Made by a program: the position numbers and the translations under genes. Under the pieces are notes generated by a model, which saw nothing but the letters and a program-made list of their open reading frames with translations, did no database searches and was not told the DNA's origin. A DNA stretch of 59,276 nt from an uncultured Eubacterium sp. (lineage in GTDB: Bacteria > Bacillota > Clostridia > Oscillospirales > Acutalibacteraceae), in contig CAJOEV010000014.1 of the NCBI GenBank assembly GCA_905233545.1, positions 1-59,276 of the forward strand. Reading direction: 5' to 3'. How positions within the stretch are numbered: the first letter of the stretch is position 1; each line of letters starts with the position of its first letter. Positions 27,237 through 37,732 of the stretch are shown here, piece after piece.

Positions 27237-28422
27237 ATAACTTTATATCAAGCTCATTTATGATATCGCTTATCATAATTGCAGTATCGTTATTTGTAAA
27301 TAGGTTTTTAACTGCATTTTTATTTGATTTGCCTCTTTTGAATATTGCATCAAAGAGTCTGTGAAAGAATGCAATAGGAAGAAGCAGATGGCATTTATCC
27401 GAATACTTATAGGTTCTGTATAAATACTCTTTAGGCGGAAACAGCATCATCAAAAATGCTTTTATTGAGGCAGTGAGTCCTTTCTTTTCTGAAGAATTCA
27501 TGCTATGCACAAGCCTGACTGTTCCATGGTCACTTATTGCAAAACCGAATACTCCGCCTTCAAACATTATTTTCTCAAGTGACTCTTTCAAGTCTTCATC
27601 AATTTCAAAATCAATGTCTATCGGTGAATTAAACCATTCCTTTGAAAGCTTAAGCAAAAACATTGCTGATTTTTCAATGTTAAGCGCTTTTATAACGCTG
27701 TCGAATAATTCAAAGTTAAAGTCATCACATCTGAGCATAACATCAATATCCATTAACTGACGGATTCCGACACCGCCGACACTCAGATGCCGAAGAAAAT
27801 GCGAAATGATGTAAACAAGGTGATTTGTTGTATCAAGATTATATGCAAAGCCTTTAGTATTAACGCATTTATCTTCAAACGGCATTTCAAAATAATGCTC
27901 ACAATCTGAATTAACACCGTCGAGATATGCTTTAACCTCATATTCTTCATCATTATAAATCAGAACAGACTGAATATCATCCGATTGGCTCAGTTCAAAG
28001 CCTCTTTCAACAAGCAAATTAGTTGCTTTTTCCAGGTTTTCAGGTTCAACAATAACATCTGTATCACCGCTTGTCCTGACCTCACCAACGGGGTAGTATT
28101 GCCTTATTGCAGCGCCTTTTACAAAGAGATGTTTTATTTCAGACTCAGAAAGAACATCAGTAAGTATTTCAATACCCGAAAGCTTGTTTTCGAAGCTTTG
28201 AATTGTCATACCGAGCGCTTGCTTAAAAAGACTGAATAATTTTTCTGGCGGTCTGCTCTCGGCAGGCAGCTTCTTAATAGCAACCGTCAGCATTGCAGTA
28301 ACATTATGCAATTCTCCAAGCTTAAAAACTCCCATCCAGTCTGCCTGAGCTTCAGACAGAGGAGGGGAGTCGTTTAAATAAGATGATAAAAGATGTATAA
28401 AATACTTTTGTGTTTTATCCAT
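27235..28422 (-). CDS. Nucleotidyltransferase-fold protein (PF14907-like)
   Basis: A 395-residue protein of the uncharacterised nucleotidyltransferase family (NTP_transf_5). KHLFVKGAAIRQYYP, then RTSGDTDVIVEP, provides the G-x-A and D-x-D metal-binding pattern near residues 95-125. LVYIISHFLRHLS and MDIDVMLRC are other recognisable parts. Family members often act with cell-surface or exopolysaccharide genes, or as toxin-like enzymes, but the substrate here is unknown. It is the last gene of the asd-dapA-dapB operon, two bases after dapB, with no obvious functional link to lysine synthesis. Confidence 0.8.
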   Translation of the reverse strand: MDKTQKYFIHLLSSYLNDSPPLSEAQADWMGVFKLGELHNVTAMLTVAIKKLPAESRPPEKLFSLFKQALGMTIQSFENKLSGIEILTDVLSESEIKHLFVKGAAIRQYYPVGEVRTSGDTDVIVEPENLEKATNLLVERGFELSQSDDIQSVLIYNDEEYEVKAYLDGVNSDCEHYFEMPFEDKCVNTKGFAYNLDTTNHLVYIISHFLRHLSVGGVGIRQLMDIDVMLRCDDFNFELFDSVIKALNIEKSAMFLLKLSKEWFNSPIDIDFEIDEDLKESLEKIMFEGGVFGFAISDHGTVRLVHSMNSSEKKGLTASIKAFLMMLFPPKEYLYRTYKYSDKCHLLLPIAFFHRLFDAIFKRGKSNKNAVKNLFTNNDTAIMISDIINELDIKL

Positions 28423-28424
28423 AG

Positions 28425-29177
28425 TTATTTTACAAGTTCACCCATATCATACATTCCGGGAGCTTTTCCCATCATAAATACAGCTGCGTTAACTGCACCG
28501 ACGGCAAATACTTCTTTGCTTCTTGCTGAATGGGAAAGGGTGATATTTTCATCCCTTCCTGCAAAAAGGATAGAGTGCTCGCCAACAATTGTTCCGCCGC
28601 GTATTGAATGAATACCGATTTCATCCTTAGTTCTTTTTTCTCTTTTCGAATGACGGTCGTATTCATATTTCATCGGCTTTTCAAATTCTTCACTGATTGC
28701 ATCGGCAAGCATCAATGCTGTTCCCGAAGGAGCGTCAATTTTCTGATTGTGATGCTGTTCAATGATTTCAATATCAAATTCATTGCCGAGAACTGCAACA
28801 GCCTTTTTTGCAAGGTTTGCAAGAAGATTAATGCCGATGCTCATATTATATGTGAAGAAAATCGGGCACTTTTCAGATGCATCGCTGATTTTCTTTTTCT
28901 GGCATTCATCAAATCCGGTTGTTGCAATAACAAGGGAAGTATTAGTGTTTATGCCATATTCAAGCAAATCATCAAGAAGGGAAGGGTTTGAAAAGTCAAT
29001 AACAACATCAGCTTCCTCTTTGACATCACCAATTGAAGAATATATTGGAAATGATGCCGAATTATCATTGAATTTATCAACGCCTGCAACAACCGTGCAA
29101 TCCTCTCTTGCAGAAACGACGCTTTGAATAACTTTTCCCATTTTTCCGCAAGCACCGGTAATTATTATTCTTGTCAT
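28425..29177 (-). CDS. dapB: 4-hydroxy-tetrahydrodipicolinate reductase
   Basis: A 250-residue DapB. The Rossmann motif is GACGKMGK (residues 7-14), and the catalytic/substrate segment HHNQKIDAPSGTAL is diagnostic. It reduces hydroxytetrahydrodipicolinate with NAD(P)H on the route to diaminopimelate and lysine. In spore-formers the same branch feeds dipicolinic acid. It follows dapA closely in an operon on the minus strand. Confidence 0.96.
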   Translation of the reverse strand: MTRIIITGACGKMGKVIQSVVSAREDCTVVAGVDKFNDNSASFPIYSSIGDVKEEADVVIDFSNPSLLDDLLEYGINTNTSLVIATTGFDECQKKKISDASEKCPIFFTYNMSIGINLLANLAKKAVAVLGNEFDIEIIEQHHNQKIDAPSGTALMLADAISEEFEKPMKYEYDRHSKREKRTKDEIGIHSIRGGTIVGEHSILFAGRDENITLSHSARSKEVFAVGAVNAAVFMMGKAPGMYDMGELVK

Positions 29178-29192
29178 TTATAAAATCCTCAA

Positions 29193-30083
29193 TTATTTTA
29201 AAAGTCCGTATTTATCCATTACACTCTTAAGATAGTTATAGTTATCTTCAACCATCTCACTGAGAGGCATTCTGCAGGGACCCATATTCCATCCCATCAT
29301 ATTGCAGGCATTCTTAACAGGAATGGGATTAACCTCGCAGAAAAGAGCATTTGCAAGCTCAAGATACTCTGCCATCATATCGGTGCACTTGAATGCGTCG
29401 CCGTCAAGATAAACCTGAACCATATCATGAGTTTCCCGGGGACAAACATTTGCAAGAACAGAAATAACGCCCTTGCCGCCGCAGCTCATAACCGCAGGAA
29501 TCTGGTCATCATTACCGCTCCAGATATTAATATCATCACCGCAGAGTGCTCTGATTTTCATAACCTGGGAGATATCTCCGCTTGCTTCCTTAACACCGTT
29601 GATTCTCGGAAGAGCTGAAAGCTTCTTGAGAGTATCGGGAGTAAGGTTTACGCCTGTTCTTGAAGGAACATTGTAGAGAATAATCGGAATATCGGTTGAA
29701 TCGTGATATAGCTTATAGTGCTCGTATAAGCCCTTCTGAGTACACTTATTGTAATAAGGTGTTACAAGAAGAAGTGCGTCAGCACCGTATTCACAAGCCT
29801 TTTTAGCAGTTCTGATACCGTATTCGGTGTTGTTTGAACCTGCACCGCAAATAACGGGAACTCTGTGGTTAACGTAGTCAATACAGAATTTCATTGCTTC
29901 ATAGTGTTCCTGGGTGGAAAGCGTTGATGCTTCGCCGCTTGTTCCGCAGACAACAATTGCGTCTGTTCCGTTGTCTATCTGCCAATCAATGAACTTTTTG
30001 AATTCATCATAGTTAATGCTGTAATCTTCGTTAAAAGGTGTGATTATTGCAACTGCTGATCCGGTAAAAATAGGTTCTTTCAT
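29193..30083 (-). CDS. dapA: 4-hydroxy-tetrahydrodipicolinate synthase
   Basis: A 296-residue DapA barrel enzyme. GTSGEAST is the pyruvate-binding turn, YNVPSRTG carries the catalytic Tyr, and GVKEASGD carries the Schiff-base lysine. It condenses pyruvate and aspartate semialdehyde, made by the upstream asd product. AAGGAG precedes ATG 30083. The order asd-dapA-dapB gives the first committed steps of the pathway in sequence. Confidence 0.96.
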   Translation of the reverse strand: MKEPIFTGSAVAIITPFNEDYSINYDEFKKFIDWQIDNGTDAIVVCGTSGEASTLSTQEHYEAMKFCIDYVNHRVPVICGAGSNNTEYGIRTAKKACEYGADALLLVTPYYNKCTQKGLYEHYKLYHDSTDIPIILYNVPSRTGVNLTPDTLKKLSALPRINGVKEASGDISQVMKIRALCGDDINIWSGNDDQIPAVMSCGGKGVISVLANVCPRETHDMVQVYLDGDAFKCTDMMAEYLELANALFCEVNPIPVKNACNMMGWNMGPCRMPLSEMVEDNYNYLKSVMDKYGLLK

Positions 30084-30107
30084 AATGTTTTCTCCTTATA
30101 TATGATG

Positions 30108-31190
30108 TTAGTCCATATATCCTTCTGCTGCAAGAAGCTCTGCAAGTAAAACTGCGCCGCCTGCTGCACCGCGAAGGGTGTTGTGTGAAAGACAAACAAA
30201 TTTATAATCGTACTGAGTATCTTCTCTGAGTCTGCCGATTGAAACAGCCATTCCGTTTTCAAGCTCTCTTTCGCTCTTAATCTGAGGTCTGTCGGGCTCG
30301 GTGAAATAGTTAAGGAACTTTTTGGGAGCAGAGGGGAGGTTAAGCTCCTGAGCTCTTCCTTCAAAATTATTCCATATTTCAATCATTTCATCAATTTCGG
30401 GTTTCTTTTCAAAGTTTACAAATACAGCGCCGAGATGACCGTTTGAAACGGGAACTCTTATGCACTGAGCGGTGAAATTGGGCTTATCTGTTGAAACAAT
30501 TTCATCGCCTTCAATTTTACCCCAGAGCTTGAGAGGCTCTTTTTCGCTTTTTTCTTCTTCACCGCCAATATAGGGGATAACATTGTCAATCATTTCAGGC
30601 CATGTTTCAAATGTTTTTCCTGCACCGCTGATTGCCTGATAAGTACATACTAAAACATCCTTAACACCGAACTTTTCATGAAGAGGGAAGAGAGCAGGAA
30701 CATAGGACTGAAGCGAGCAGTTTGATTTAACTGCAACAAAGCCTCTTTTTGTTACGAGTCTTTTTCTCTGTGAGGGGATGATATTAATATGCTCTGCGTT
30801 GAGCTCGGGCACAACCATGGGAACATCCTTAGTAAATCTGTGTGCTGAATTGTTTGAAACAACGGGGCACTCATGCTTTGCATATTCCTCTTCAAGTGCT
30901 TTAATTTCATCCTTTTTCATATTTACTGCGCAGAAAACGAAATCAACAATTGAAGTAATCTTTTCGATATCGTTTGTTGCGTCCATAACAATCATATCTT
31001 TATATTTCTCGGGTATCGGTGCATCCATACACCATTTTGAGCCGATTGCATCAGCATATTTTTTGCCTGCGCTTCTCGAGGACGCTGCAAGAACAACAAC
31101 ATCAAACCAGGGATGCTCGCTTAAAAGTGTCATAAAACGCTGGCCGACCATACCGGTTGCACCAATAATACCAACTTTGTATTTTTTCAT
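30108..31190 (-). CDS. asd: Aspartate-semialdehyde dehydrogenase, archaeal/fungal-type branch
   Basis: A 360-residue enzyme with Rossmann start KVGIIGATGMVGQRF and the catalytic cysteine in VKSNCSLQSYVPAL. YQAISGAGKTFETWPEM, GRLRED, and a length near 360 (rather than ~330) place it in the branch best known from archaea and fungi, which also occurs in some Clostridia. It reduces aspartyl phosphate to aspartate semialdehyde. It is the first gene of the operon, with GGAGAAAA before ATG 31190 and a strong promoter 86 bases upstream. Confidence 0.93.
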   Translation of the reverse strand: MKKYKVGIIGATGMVGQRFMTLLSEHPWFDVVVLAASSRSAGKKYADAIGSKWCMDAPIPEKYKDMIVMDATNDIEKITSIVDFVFCAVNMKKDEIKALEEEYAKHECPVVSNNSAHRFTKDVPMVVPELNAEHINIIPSQRKRLVTKRGFVAVKSNCSLQSYVPALFPLHEKFGVKDVLVCTYQAISGAGKTFETWPEMIDNVIPYIGGEEEKSEKEPLKLWGKIEGDEIVSTDKPNFTAQCIRVPVSNGHLGAVFVNFEKKPEIDEMIEIWNNFEGRAQELNLPSAPKKFLNYFTEPDRPQIKSERELENGMAVSIGRLREDTQYDYKFVCLSHNTLRGAAGGAVLLAELLAAEGYMD

Positions 31191-31275
31191 ATTTTTTCTC
31201 CTTTGAACTTGTAATATTAATTAATATGCAATATAATATCAATCAAGACATAATTGCTAAATTAATATTATAAAT

Positions 31276-31304
31276 ATAATACTATTATCTTTTTTTATTG
31301 TCAA
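31276..31304 (-). promoter_or_regulatory. Sigma-A promoter of the asd-dapA-dapB operon
   Basis: Read on the minus strand: perfect TTGACA (31304-31299), 17 bases, TATTAT (31281-31276). The leader to ATG 31190 is only ~80 bases, AT-rich and without visible lysine-riboswitch structure. Confidence 0.8.
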
Positions 31305-31326
31305 TTATACAATTTGGAGAATATTA

Positions 31327-32355
31327 ATGAAAACATCGGATTTTTTCTATGAACTTCCACAAGAATTAATCGCTCAGACTCCTGTAGAGCCGCGTGATTC
31401 TTCAAGACTTATGGTTCTTAATAAAGAAAGCGGAAAAATTGAACACAGGGTATTCTCGGACCTTTTGGAGTATCTTGATGAAGGCGACTGCCTTGTTTTA
31501 AATAATACAAGAGTAATTCCTGCAAGGATTTACGGAGTGAAAAAAGAAACTGGCGCGGTAGTTGAATTCCTGCTGTTAAAGCAGAAGGAAAATAATATCT
31601 GGGAATGTCTTTGCAAACCCGGTAAAAGAGCAAAAATCGGAACTGAATTCGTGTTTGGTGAGGGAATAACTGAGTGTGAAGTTACAGATGTTACTGAGGA
31701 AGGAAACAGAATAATTCAGTTTAAATGTGATAAAAAAGAAATCTACAACATTCTCGACAAAATCGGCAAAATGCCGCTGCCTCCATATATAACGGAAGAG
31801 CTGAAAAACGGCGAAAGATACCAGACTGTTTATTCAAAGGAGCTCGGCTCTGCAGCTGCACCGACAGCAGGTCTGCACTTTACCGAGGAAATGCTCGAAA
31901 AAATCAGGCAGATGGGCGTTAATATAACATATGTTACACTTCATGTCGGTCTGGGGACATTCAGACCTGTTAAGGTTGATGATGTAACTAATCACAAGAT
32001 GCACAGTGAGTATTATTATCTTCCGAAAGAAACAGCCGATATAATCAATAATACCAAAAAGAATGGTAAAAGAGTTATCAGCGTCGGAACAACGAGCACA
32101 AGAACACTTGAAAGCGTTGCCTCTAAATACGGTGAAATCAGGGAAGATGAAGGCGACACCGAAATCTTCATTTATCCCGGTTATGAATTCAAAGCAATAG
32201 ATGCTCAGATAACCAATTTTCATCTGCCTGAAAGTACGCTGATTATGCTTGTCAGCGCTTTTGCGGGATATGACAATGTAATGAACGCTTATAAAGAAGC
32301 GGTTAAGGAAAAATACAGATTCTTCTCCTTTGGAGATGCAATGTTAATAATTTGA
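31327..32355 (+). CDS. queA: tRNA epoxyqueuosine precursor enzyme QueA
   Basis: A 342-residue S-adenosylmethionine:tRNA ribosyltransferase-isomerase. Hallmarks are [23 protein letters not shown] (start of family), [25 protein letters not shown] and [10 protein letters not shown]. It transfers and rearranges the ribose of SAM onto preQ1 in tRNA. Tgt, which inserts preQ1, is encoded one gene downstream, so this is a queuosine operon. TTGGAG precedes ATG 31327. Confidence 0.96.
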   Translation: MKTSDFFYELPQELIAQTPVEPRDSSRLMVLNKESGKIEHRVFSDLLEYLDEGDCLVLNNTRVIPARIYGVKKETGAVVEFLLLKQKENNIWECLCKPGKRAKIGTEFVFGEGITECEVTDVTEEGNRIIQFKCDKKEIYNILDKIGKMPLPPYITEELKNGERYQTVYSKELGSAAAPTAGLHFTEEMLEKIRQMGVNITYVTLHVGLGTFRPVKVDDVTNHKMHSEYYYLPKETADIINNTKKNGKRVISVGTTSTRTLESVASKYGEIREDEGDTEIFIYPGYEFKAIDAQITNFHLPESTLIMLVSAFAGYDNVMNAYKEAVKEKYRFFSFGDAMLII

Positions 32356-32367
32356 TGGGGTGAAAAA

Positions 32368-34633
<2,266 letters not shown>

Positions 34634-34641
34634 AATAGTTC

Positions 34642-34670
34642 TTGCATTATTATAATAATTAATATATAAT
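34642..34670 (+). promoter_or_regulatory. Sigma-A promoter of yajC
   Basis: TTGCAT (34642-34647), 17 bases, perfect TATAAT (34665-34670). Confidence 0.7.
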
Positions 34671-34705
34671 CAATATTGTTATTTTAAAACTTTGGAGGAA
34701 AAATT

Positions 34706-35167
34706 ATGAATAGCATTTTATTAAGCAACATTCTCGGCGGAGCTGCTTCATCTTCTTCCGGACAGCAGGGCGGAGCTTCTCAGTATTCGGGAATTGTTCT
34801 TATGGTTGTTTTGGTTGCAGTTATGTATTTTCTTATGATAAGACCGCAGAAAAAACGCCAGAAAGAAGAGCAGGAAATGAAGTCATCTCTTGAAATCGGA
34901 GATGAAATCATCACAATCGGCGGAATTGTCGGTAAGATTGTAACAATCCGCGAAGAGGACCTTGTTATTGAAACCGGCTCAGACAGAACAAAAATGAAGA
35001 TTATGCGCTGGGCTGTTAACACCAACCTTACCAAGACCGAGCAGCACAGAAAAGAAATTGAGGCAGCTAAATCGGCTGCTAAGGACAAGAAGTCAAAGAA
35101 AAAGGATGAAGATGTTCCTGAAATCTCTGACACTGCTAAAGCTGCTGAAGAAAAAATCGAAAAATAA
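34706..35167 (+). CDS. yajC: Preprotein translocase subunit YajC
   Basis: A 153-residue protein with a single membrane segment (IVLMVVLVAVMYFLMIRPQ, about residues 31-49), the YajC hallmark RPQKKRQKEEQEM, and the core GDEIITIGGIVGKI. It associates with SecDF-type translocase. The ~40-residue charged C-terminal tail, rich in Lys, Ala and Glu, makes it longer than typical YajC (~100). A terminator hairpin follows that also holds the ribosome site of the next gene. Confidence 0.93.
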   Translation: MNSILLSNILGGAASSSSGQQGGASQYSGIVLMVVLVAVMYFLMIRPQKKRQKEEQEMKSSLEIGDEIITIGGIVGKIVTIREEDLVIETGSDRTKMKIMRWAVNTNLTKTEQHRKEIEAAKSAAKDKKSKKKDEDVPEISDTAKAAEEKIEK

Positions 35168-35180
35168 TGTTATAAAGATT

Positions 35181-35225
35181 AACTCCCCTGAATATCTTTA
35201 AATAGATATCGGGGGAGTTGTTTTT
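35181..35225 (+). terminator. Terminator-like hairpin containing the next gene's ribosome site
   Basis: AACTCCCC (35181-35188) pairs with GGGGAGTT (35212-35219), with ATATCT and AGATAT as the inner stem, followed by GTTTTT. The GGGGGAG of the 3' arm is also the only Shine-Dalgarno sequence for ATG 35226. The hairpin could thus end yajC transcripts and hide the ribosome site in read-through RNA. Confidence 0.75.
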
Positions 35226-35627
35226 ATGAGAAAACACAGCACATCTTCAACTGAAAAGCTTCTTATTAAATATGTTTTAAAAGTAGTTCTATCAAGTGTT
35301 ATTTCAATATTATTATTTACATATCTCTTTTCACGGATAGTTTATAAACTTGATTTGGATTTAGATTATAACGGATTAATTTCGTTATTTGTTGTTTTAA
35401 TCTGCAGTTCAATAACTGCATTCATTTCGGTTTTGTCGATAAAAAATAACGGTATTCTGATGGGAATAATCTCTCAGATACCGATAATATTCTTTTCGCT
35501 TGTTAATTTGATATTTAATGATAACAGCATTGTTGTGTTTTTGATTAAGCTTGCAATATCGCTTTTTTGCGGAGCGTTGTTCGGAATTCTTGCCTCAAAG
35601 AAAACAACTAAATTCAAGGTGAAATAA
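35226..35627 (+). CDS. TIGR04086-type membrane protein
   Basis: A 133-residue protein with four predicted membrane helices (about residues 14-38, 48-68, 75-95 and 100-125). Small four-helix proteins of this kind (TIGR04086) often follow yajC in Clostridia. Function unknown. Its ribosome site is within the upstream terminator hairpin, and its stop overlaps the next start (TAATG), so it is coupled to the SpoIIM-like gene. Confidence 0.65.
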   Translation: MRKHSTSSTEKLLIKYVLKVVLSSVISILLFTYLFSRIVYKLDLDLDYNGLISLFVVLICSSITAFISVLSIKNNGILMGIISQIPIIFFSLVNLIFNDNSIVVFLIKLAISLFCGALFGILASKKTTKFKVK

Positions 35628-36226
35628 TGCAAATCACTGAAAATAAAAAGGATTTTTGGGGTAAAATTATCGAGAATAAAGGAATTATCTATTCCTCGCT
35701 GTTTTATATATCAGGATTGCTTTTAGGCTCATTCTTATTTGAAATAATAAATAATTTAGCCCTGTCAAAGCTCATTGAACTGATTATCAGCACTCAAACC
35801 AGTTTTACATCCGTTCTTTTAAACAGATTTTTTCTCTATTTTTCCGTTTATACAGTCTGTGTCTTACTTGGAATGTGTTTAATAGGCTTTCCAATACTTA
35901 ACATAATACCTGTAGTTATTGGTTTTGAACTTGCAGTTAAGATATCATATTTCTATGTTAATTATAAGATAAAAGGACTTGGATTTGCATTATTAATGAT
36001 TATCCCCGAAGGTGCAGCCGTTTCAACAGTTCTCATTTATGCTATTAAAACAAGCAATAATCTAAGCAAAAGCATTTATGATATGACATCAAATAAATCA
36101 CTGAGCACAAATATTGATATAAAGTATTATTTAAAGAAGTATATTGTTTATTCTTTAATAATATCGGGAATATCACTTATTAACGCACTGGCATCTTTTC
36201 TTATTGGGTCAATAATAAAAATCTGA
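35627..36226 (+). CDS. spoIIM: SpoIIM-like multi-pass membrane protein
   Basis: A 199-residue protein with about five membrane helices. The central segment GFELAVKISYFYVNYKIKGLGFALLMIIPEGAA (abbreviated by KGLGFALLMIIPEG) resembles the SpoIIM fold, in which a P-x-G motif follows a G-rich loop. SpoIIM works with SpoIID and SpoIIP to remove septal peptidoglycan during engulfment. Location beside a xer-type recombinase gene matches the Bacillus neighbourhood spoIIM-xerD. Sequence similarity is weak by eye, so the assignment is moderate. It ends exactly where the convergent recombinase gene ends. Confidence 0.6.
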   Translation: MQITENKKDFWGKIIENKGIIYSSLFYISGLLLGSFLFEIINNLALSKLIELIISTQTSFTSVLLNRFFLYFSVYTVCVLLGMCLIGFPILNIIPVVIGFELAVKISYFYVNYKIKGLGFALLMIIPEGAAVSTVLIYAIKTSNNLSKSIYDMTSNKSLSTNIDIKYYLKKYIVYSLIISGISLINALASFLIGSIIKI

Positions 36227-37156
36227 TTATTTATCTGATGAAGAAATATCCGCCAGGGGATTTGAATTGATTGCATTTCTTGTTGCATCGGACGTGATGT
36301 GAGTATATATTTCGGTGGTTCCGAGGTTTTCATGACCTAAAATCTCTTTTAAAAGAAGCAAATCAACATTACCGTGCTGATACATAAGCGTTGCGGCGGT
36401 ATGGCGAAGCTTGTGGACGGAAAGACCTCTTCCGCCGAGACCTGCTTTTTCAAGATAATTACTGACCATAATTTCAACCATTCTGGGACTTATGCGCTTA
36501 TTTCGCGAACTCAAAAACAGAGCTCTGTCTTTTACTCCGTCATTCGGACGCACCTTCATATATGCAGTAATTGCATCAAGACAAGCCTGGTTAAGATATA
36601 TTGTTCTTTCTTTATTTCCTTTACCGGTTATAACTATAGTTCCATCTGATTTTATGTCGGAATAATCGATTGAAACAAGCTCAGCAAGACGCATTCCGCA
36701 GTTTAAAAATAGTGTAATAATCGCATAATCACGCTCTTTGTTCTTGCCGTCAATAACACTTAAAAGCCTTTTTGCCTCTTCCAATGTGAGATACTTCGGG
36801 AGGGACTTTTTTATTTTCGGCGTATCAAGAGTATAGAATCTTCGAATGCTTACAACTCTTCTCGCTCTTGTGGCCTCGCTGTTTTTGCGTACATTTCGGC
36901 AATATATCAGGAATTGATAAGCATCATTAAGGGTAACAGAAGAAATAATACCAATGTCAATATTGGTTAAATCAATATCATTCTCATCGATATCAGCAGG
37001 GGAGAGATGCTTTTGAACAGATATATACCTGAAAAAAGTTCTCAAGTCGCTTGCATATTCAATAACAGATAGCTCACTGTGTCCTTTTATAGCTTCAATA
37101 TAAATTAAATAGTCCTGAACAAGCTGAGGAAGCTGTGAAAATTCTTCTCTTCTCAT
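36227..37156 (-). CDS. Tyrosine recombinase, XerC/XerD type
   Basis: A 309-residue integrase-family recombinase. The N-terminal SAM-like domain is at about 10-105. The catalytic residues are Arg in CGMRLAELVS, Lys in the KGNKERTIYL hairpin, His-x-x-Arg in VHKLRHTAATLMYQ, His in LGHENLGTTEIYTH and the nucleophile Tyr in the same motif. Length and sequence fit the housekeeping Xer recombinases that resolve chromosome dimers at dif, rather than a phage integrase. Its upstream region has a promoter, a palindrome at the expected transcription start, and three ~70-bp dyad repeats. Whether it is XerC, XerD or a Xer with a local target cannot be told by eye. Confidence 0.85.
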   Translation of the reverse strand: MRREEFSQLPQLVQDYLIYIEAIKGHSELSVIEYASDLRTFFRYISVQKHLSPADIDENDIDLTNIDIGIISSVTLNDAYQFLIYCRNVRKNSEATRARRVVSIRRFYTLDTPKIKKSLPKYLTLEEAKRLLSVIDGKNKERDYAIITLFLNCGMRLAELVSIDYSDIKSDGTIVITGKGNKERTIYLNQACLDAITAYMKVRPNDGVKDRALFLSSRNKRISPRMVEIMVSNYLEKAGLGGRGLSVHKLRHTAATLMYQHGNVDLLLLKEILGHENLGTTEIYTHITSDATRNAINSNPLADISSSDK

Positions 37157-37181
37157 AAACTATACACCTTAATAAATTTGT

Positions 37182-37207
37182 TAATTTCGCAAAACTTTTG
37201 CAAATTA
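37182..37207 (-). promoter_or_regulatory. Palindrome at the recombinase transcription start (candidate operator)
   Basis: TAATTTCGCAAAA and TTTTGCAAATTA are inverted copies differing by one inserted base. It lies directly downstream of the recombinase -10 box, where a repressor would block transcription. The same half-site TTTCGCAAAA occurs in the palindrome at 37659-37686. Confidence 0.5.
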
Positions 37208-37214
37208 CGAATAT

Positions 37215-37243
37215 ATAATAACAAAAGGGAACAGAAAAATCAA
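37215..37243 (-). promoter_or_regulatory. Sigma-A promoter of the recombinase gene
   Basis: Read on the minus strand: TTGATT (37243-37238), 17 bases, TATTAT (37220-37215). Confidence 0.6.
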
Positions 37244-37329
37244 GGATATTATAATTCAAATTGTATTGTGCTATATTGCAAATGATATAAAACGATAACT
37301 TTATTTACTACTCCCGAAGATTGAGTTTA

Positions 37330-37545
37330 AAATTTTATCGATATAACATCAAATAGAAATAAAAAGAACGATATAATGTTCAATCGGAATTATTCTATTT
37401 GCTGTATTCAAGAATACATCAAACAGAATTATCTGAAACGATGAAATGTTAAAAGAGAATTCTTCTATCATCTTATTAAAGAAAGCATCCGATAGAAATG
37501 TTTGAAATGATAGAATGTTCAATTAAAATATTTCTATCGTCTCCA
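37330..37545. repeat. Three ~70-bp tandem imperfect repeats, each with internal dyad
   Basis: Landmark CATC is at 37347, 37417 and 37486, giving periods of 70 and 69. Each unit has A-CATC-AAATAGAAAT-like sequence, then an AACGAT-A-AATGTT-like centre, and TTCTAT near the end. Units 1 and 3 have outer inverted arms, CAAATAGAA/TTCTATTTG and CGATAGAAAT/ATTTCTATCG. They fill the stretch between the recombinase gene and radA. There is no coding potential. They could be protein-binding repeats, recombination sites or hairpin RNA. They are not CRISPR, because there are no unique spacers. Confidence 0.7.
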
Positions 37546-37575
37546 GAACAGAGTATATTTTATCATTATAAATAG

Positions 37576-37620
37576 AAAAACGCCCGAAAACCCTTTATCG
37601 GGGCGGTTTTGAGCGTTTTT
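37576..37620. terminator. Bidirectional terminator-like hairpin
   Basis: AAAAACGC (37576-37583) pairs with GCGTTTTT (37613-37620), and the inner arms AAAACC and GGTTTT also pair. It could end the minus-strand cwlD-radA transcript coming from the right. Confidence 0.6.
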
Positions 37621-37658
37621 GCCATATTTAACAATTTTTTCGAAAAATACTCCCCTAC

Positions 37659-37686
37659 ATTTCGCAAAATATTAATTTTGCGAAAT
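37659..37686. repeat. Perfect 12-bp palindrome ATTTCGCAAAAT-atta-ATTTTGCGAAAT
   Basis: The arms pair perfectly and extend outwards (TACA/TGTA with a one-base bulge). The half-site matches the palindrome upstream of the recombinase gene. It sits between the small peptide gene and the terminator-like hairpin, so it may be a second operator or binding site. CCCCTACA just to its left is like the end of the MITE-like element at 283-377. Confidence 0.55.
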
Positions 37687-37732
37687 TGTAAATATTTTTC
37701 ACAGTACAACTTTCTTCCCTGCAGAAGATAAA

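Noticed and set aside
31191-31326. Lysine riboswitch before asd-dapA-dapB or preQ1 riboswitch before queA
   Set aside because: The divergent interval is only 136 bases, very AT-rich, and shows promoters but no conserved riboswitch core or terminator.
37157-37330. dif site for the Xer recombinase
   Set aside because: The TTTCGCAAAA palindrome does not match the 11-6-11 dif pattern known from Firmicutes; dif was not found by eye.
37330-37545. Possible CRISPR array
   Set aside because: The ~70-bp units are contiguous and diverged with no unique spacers, and there are no cas genes nearby.
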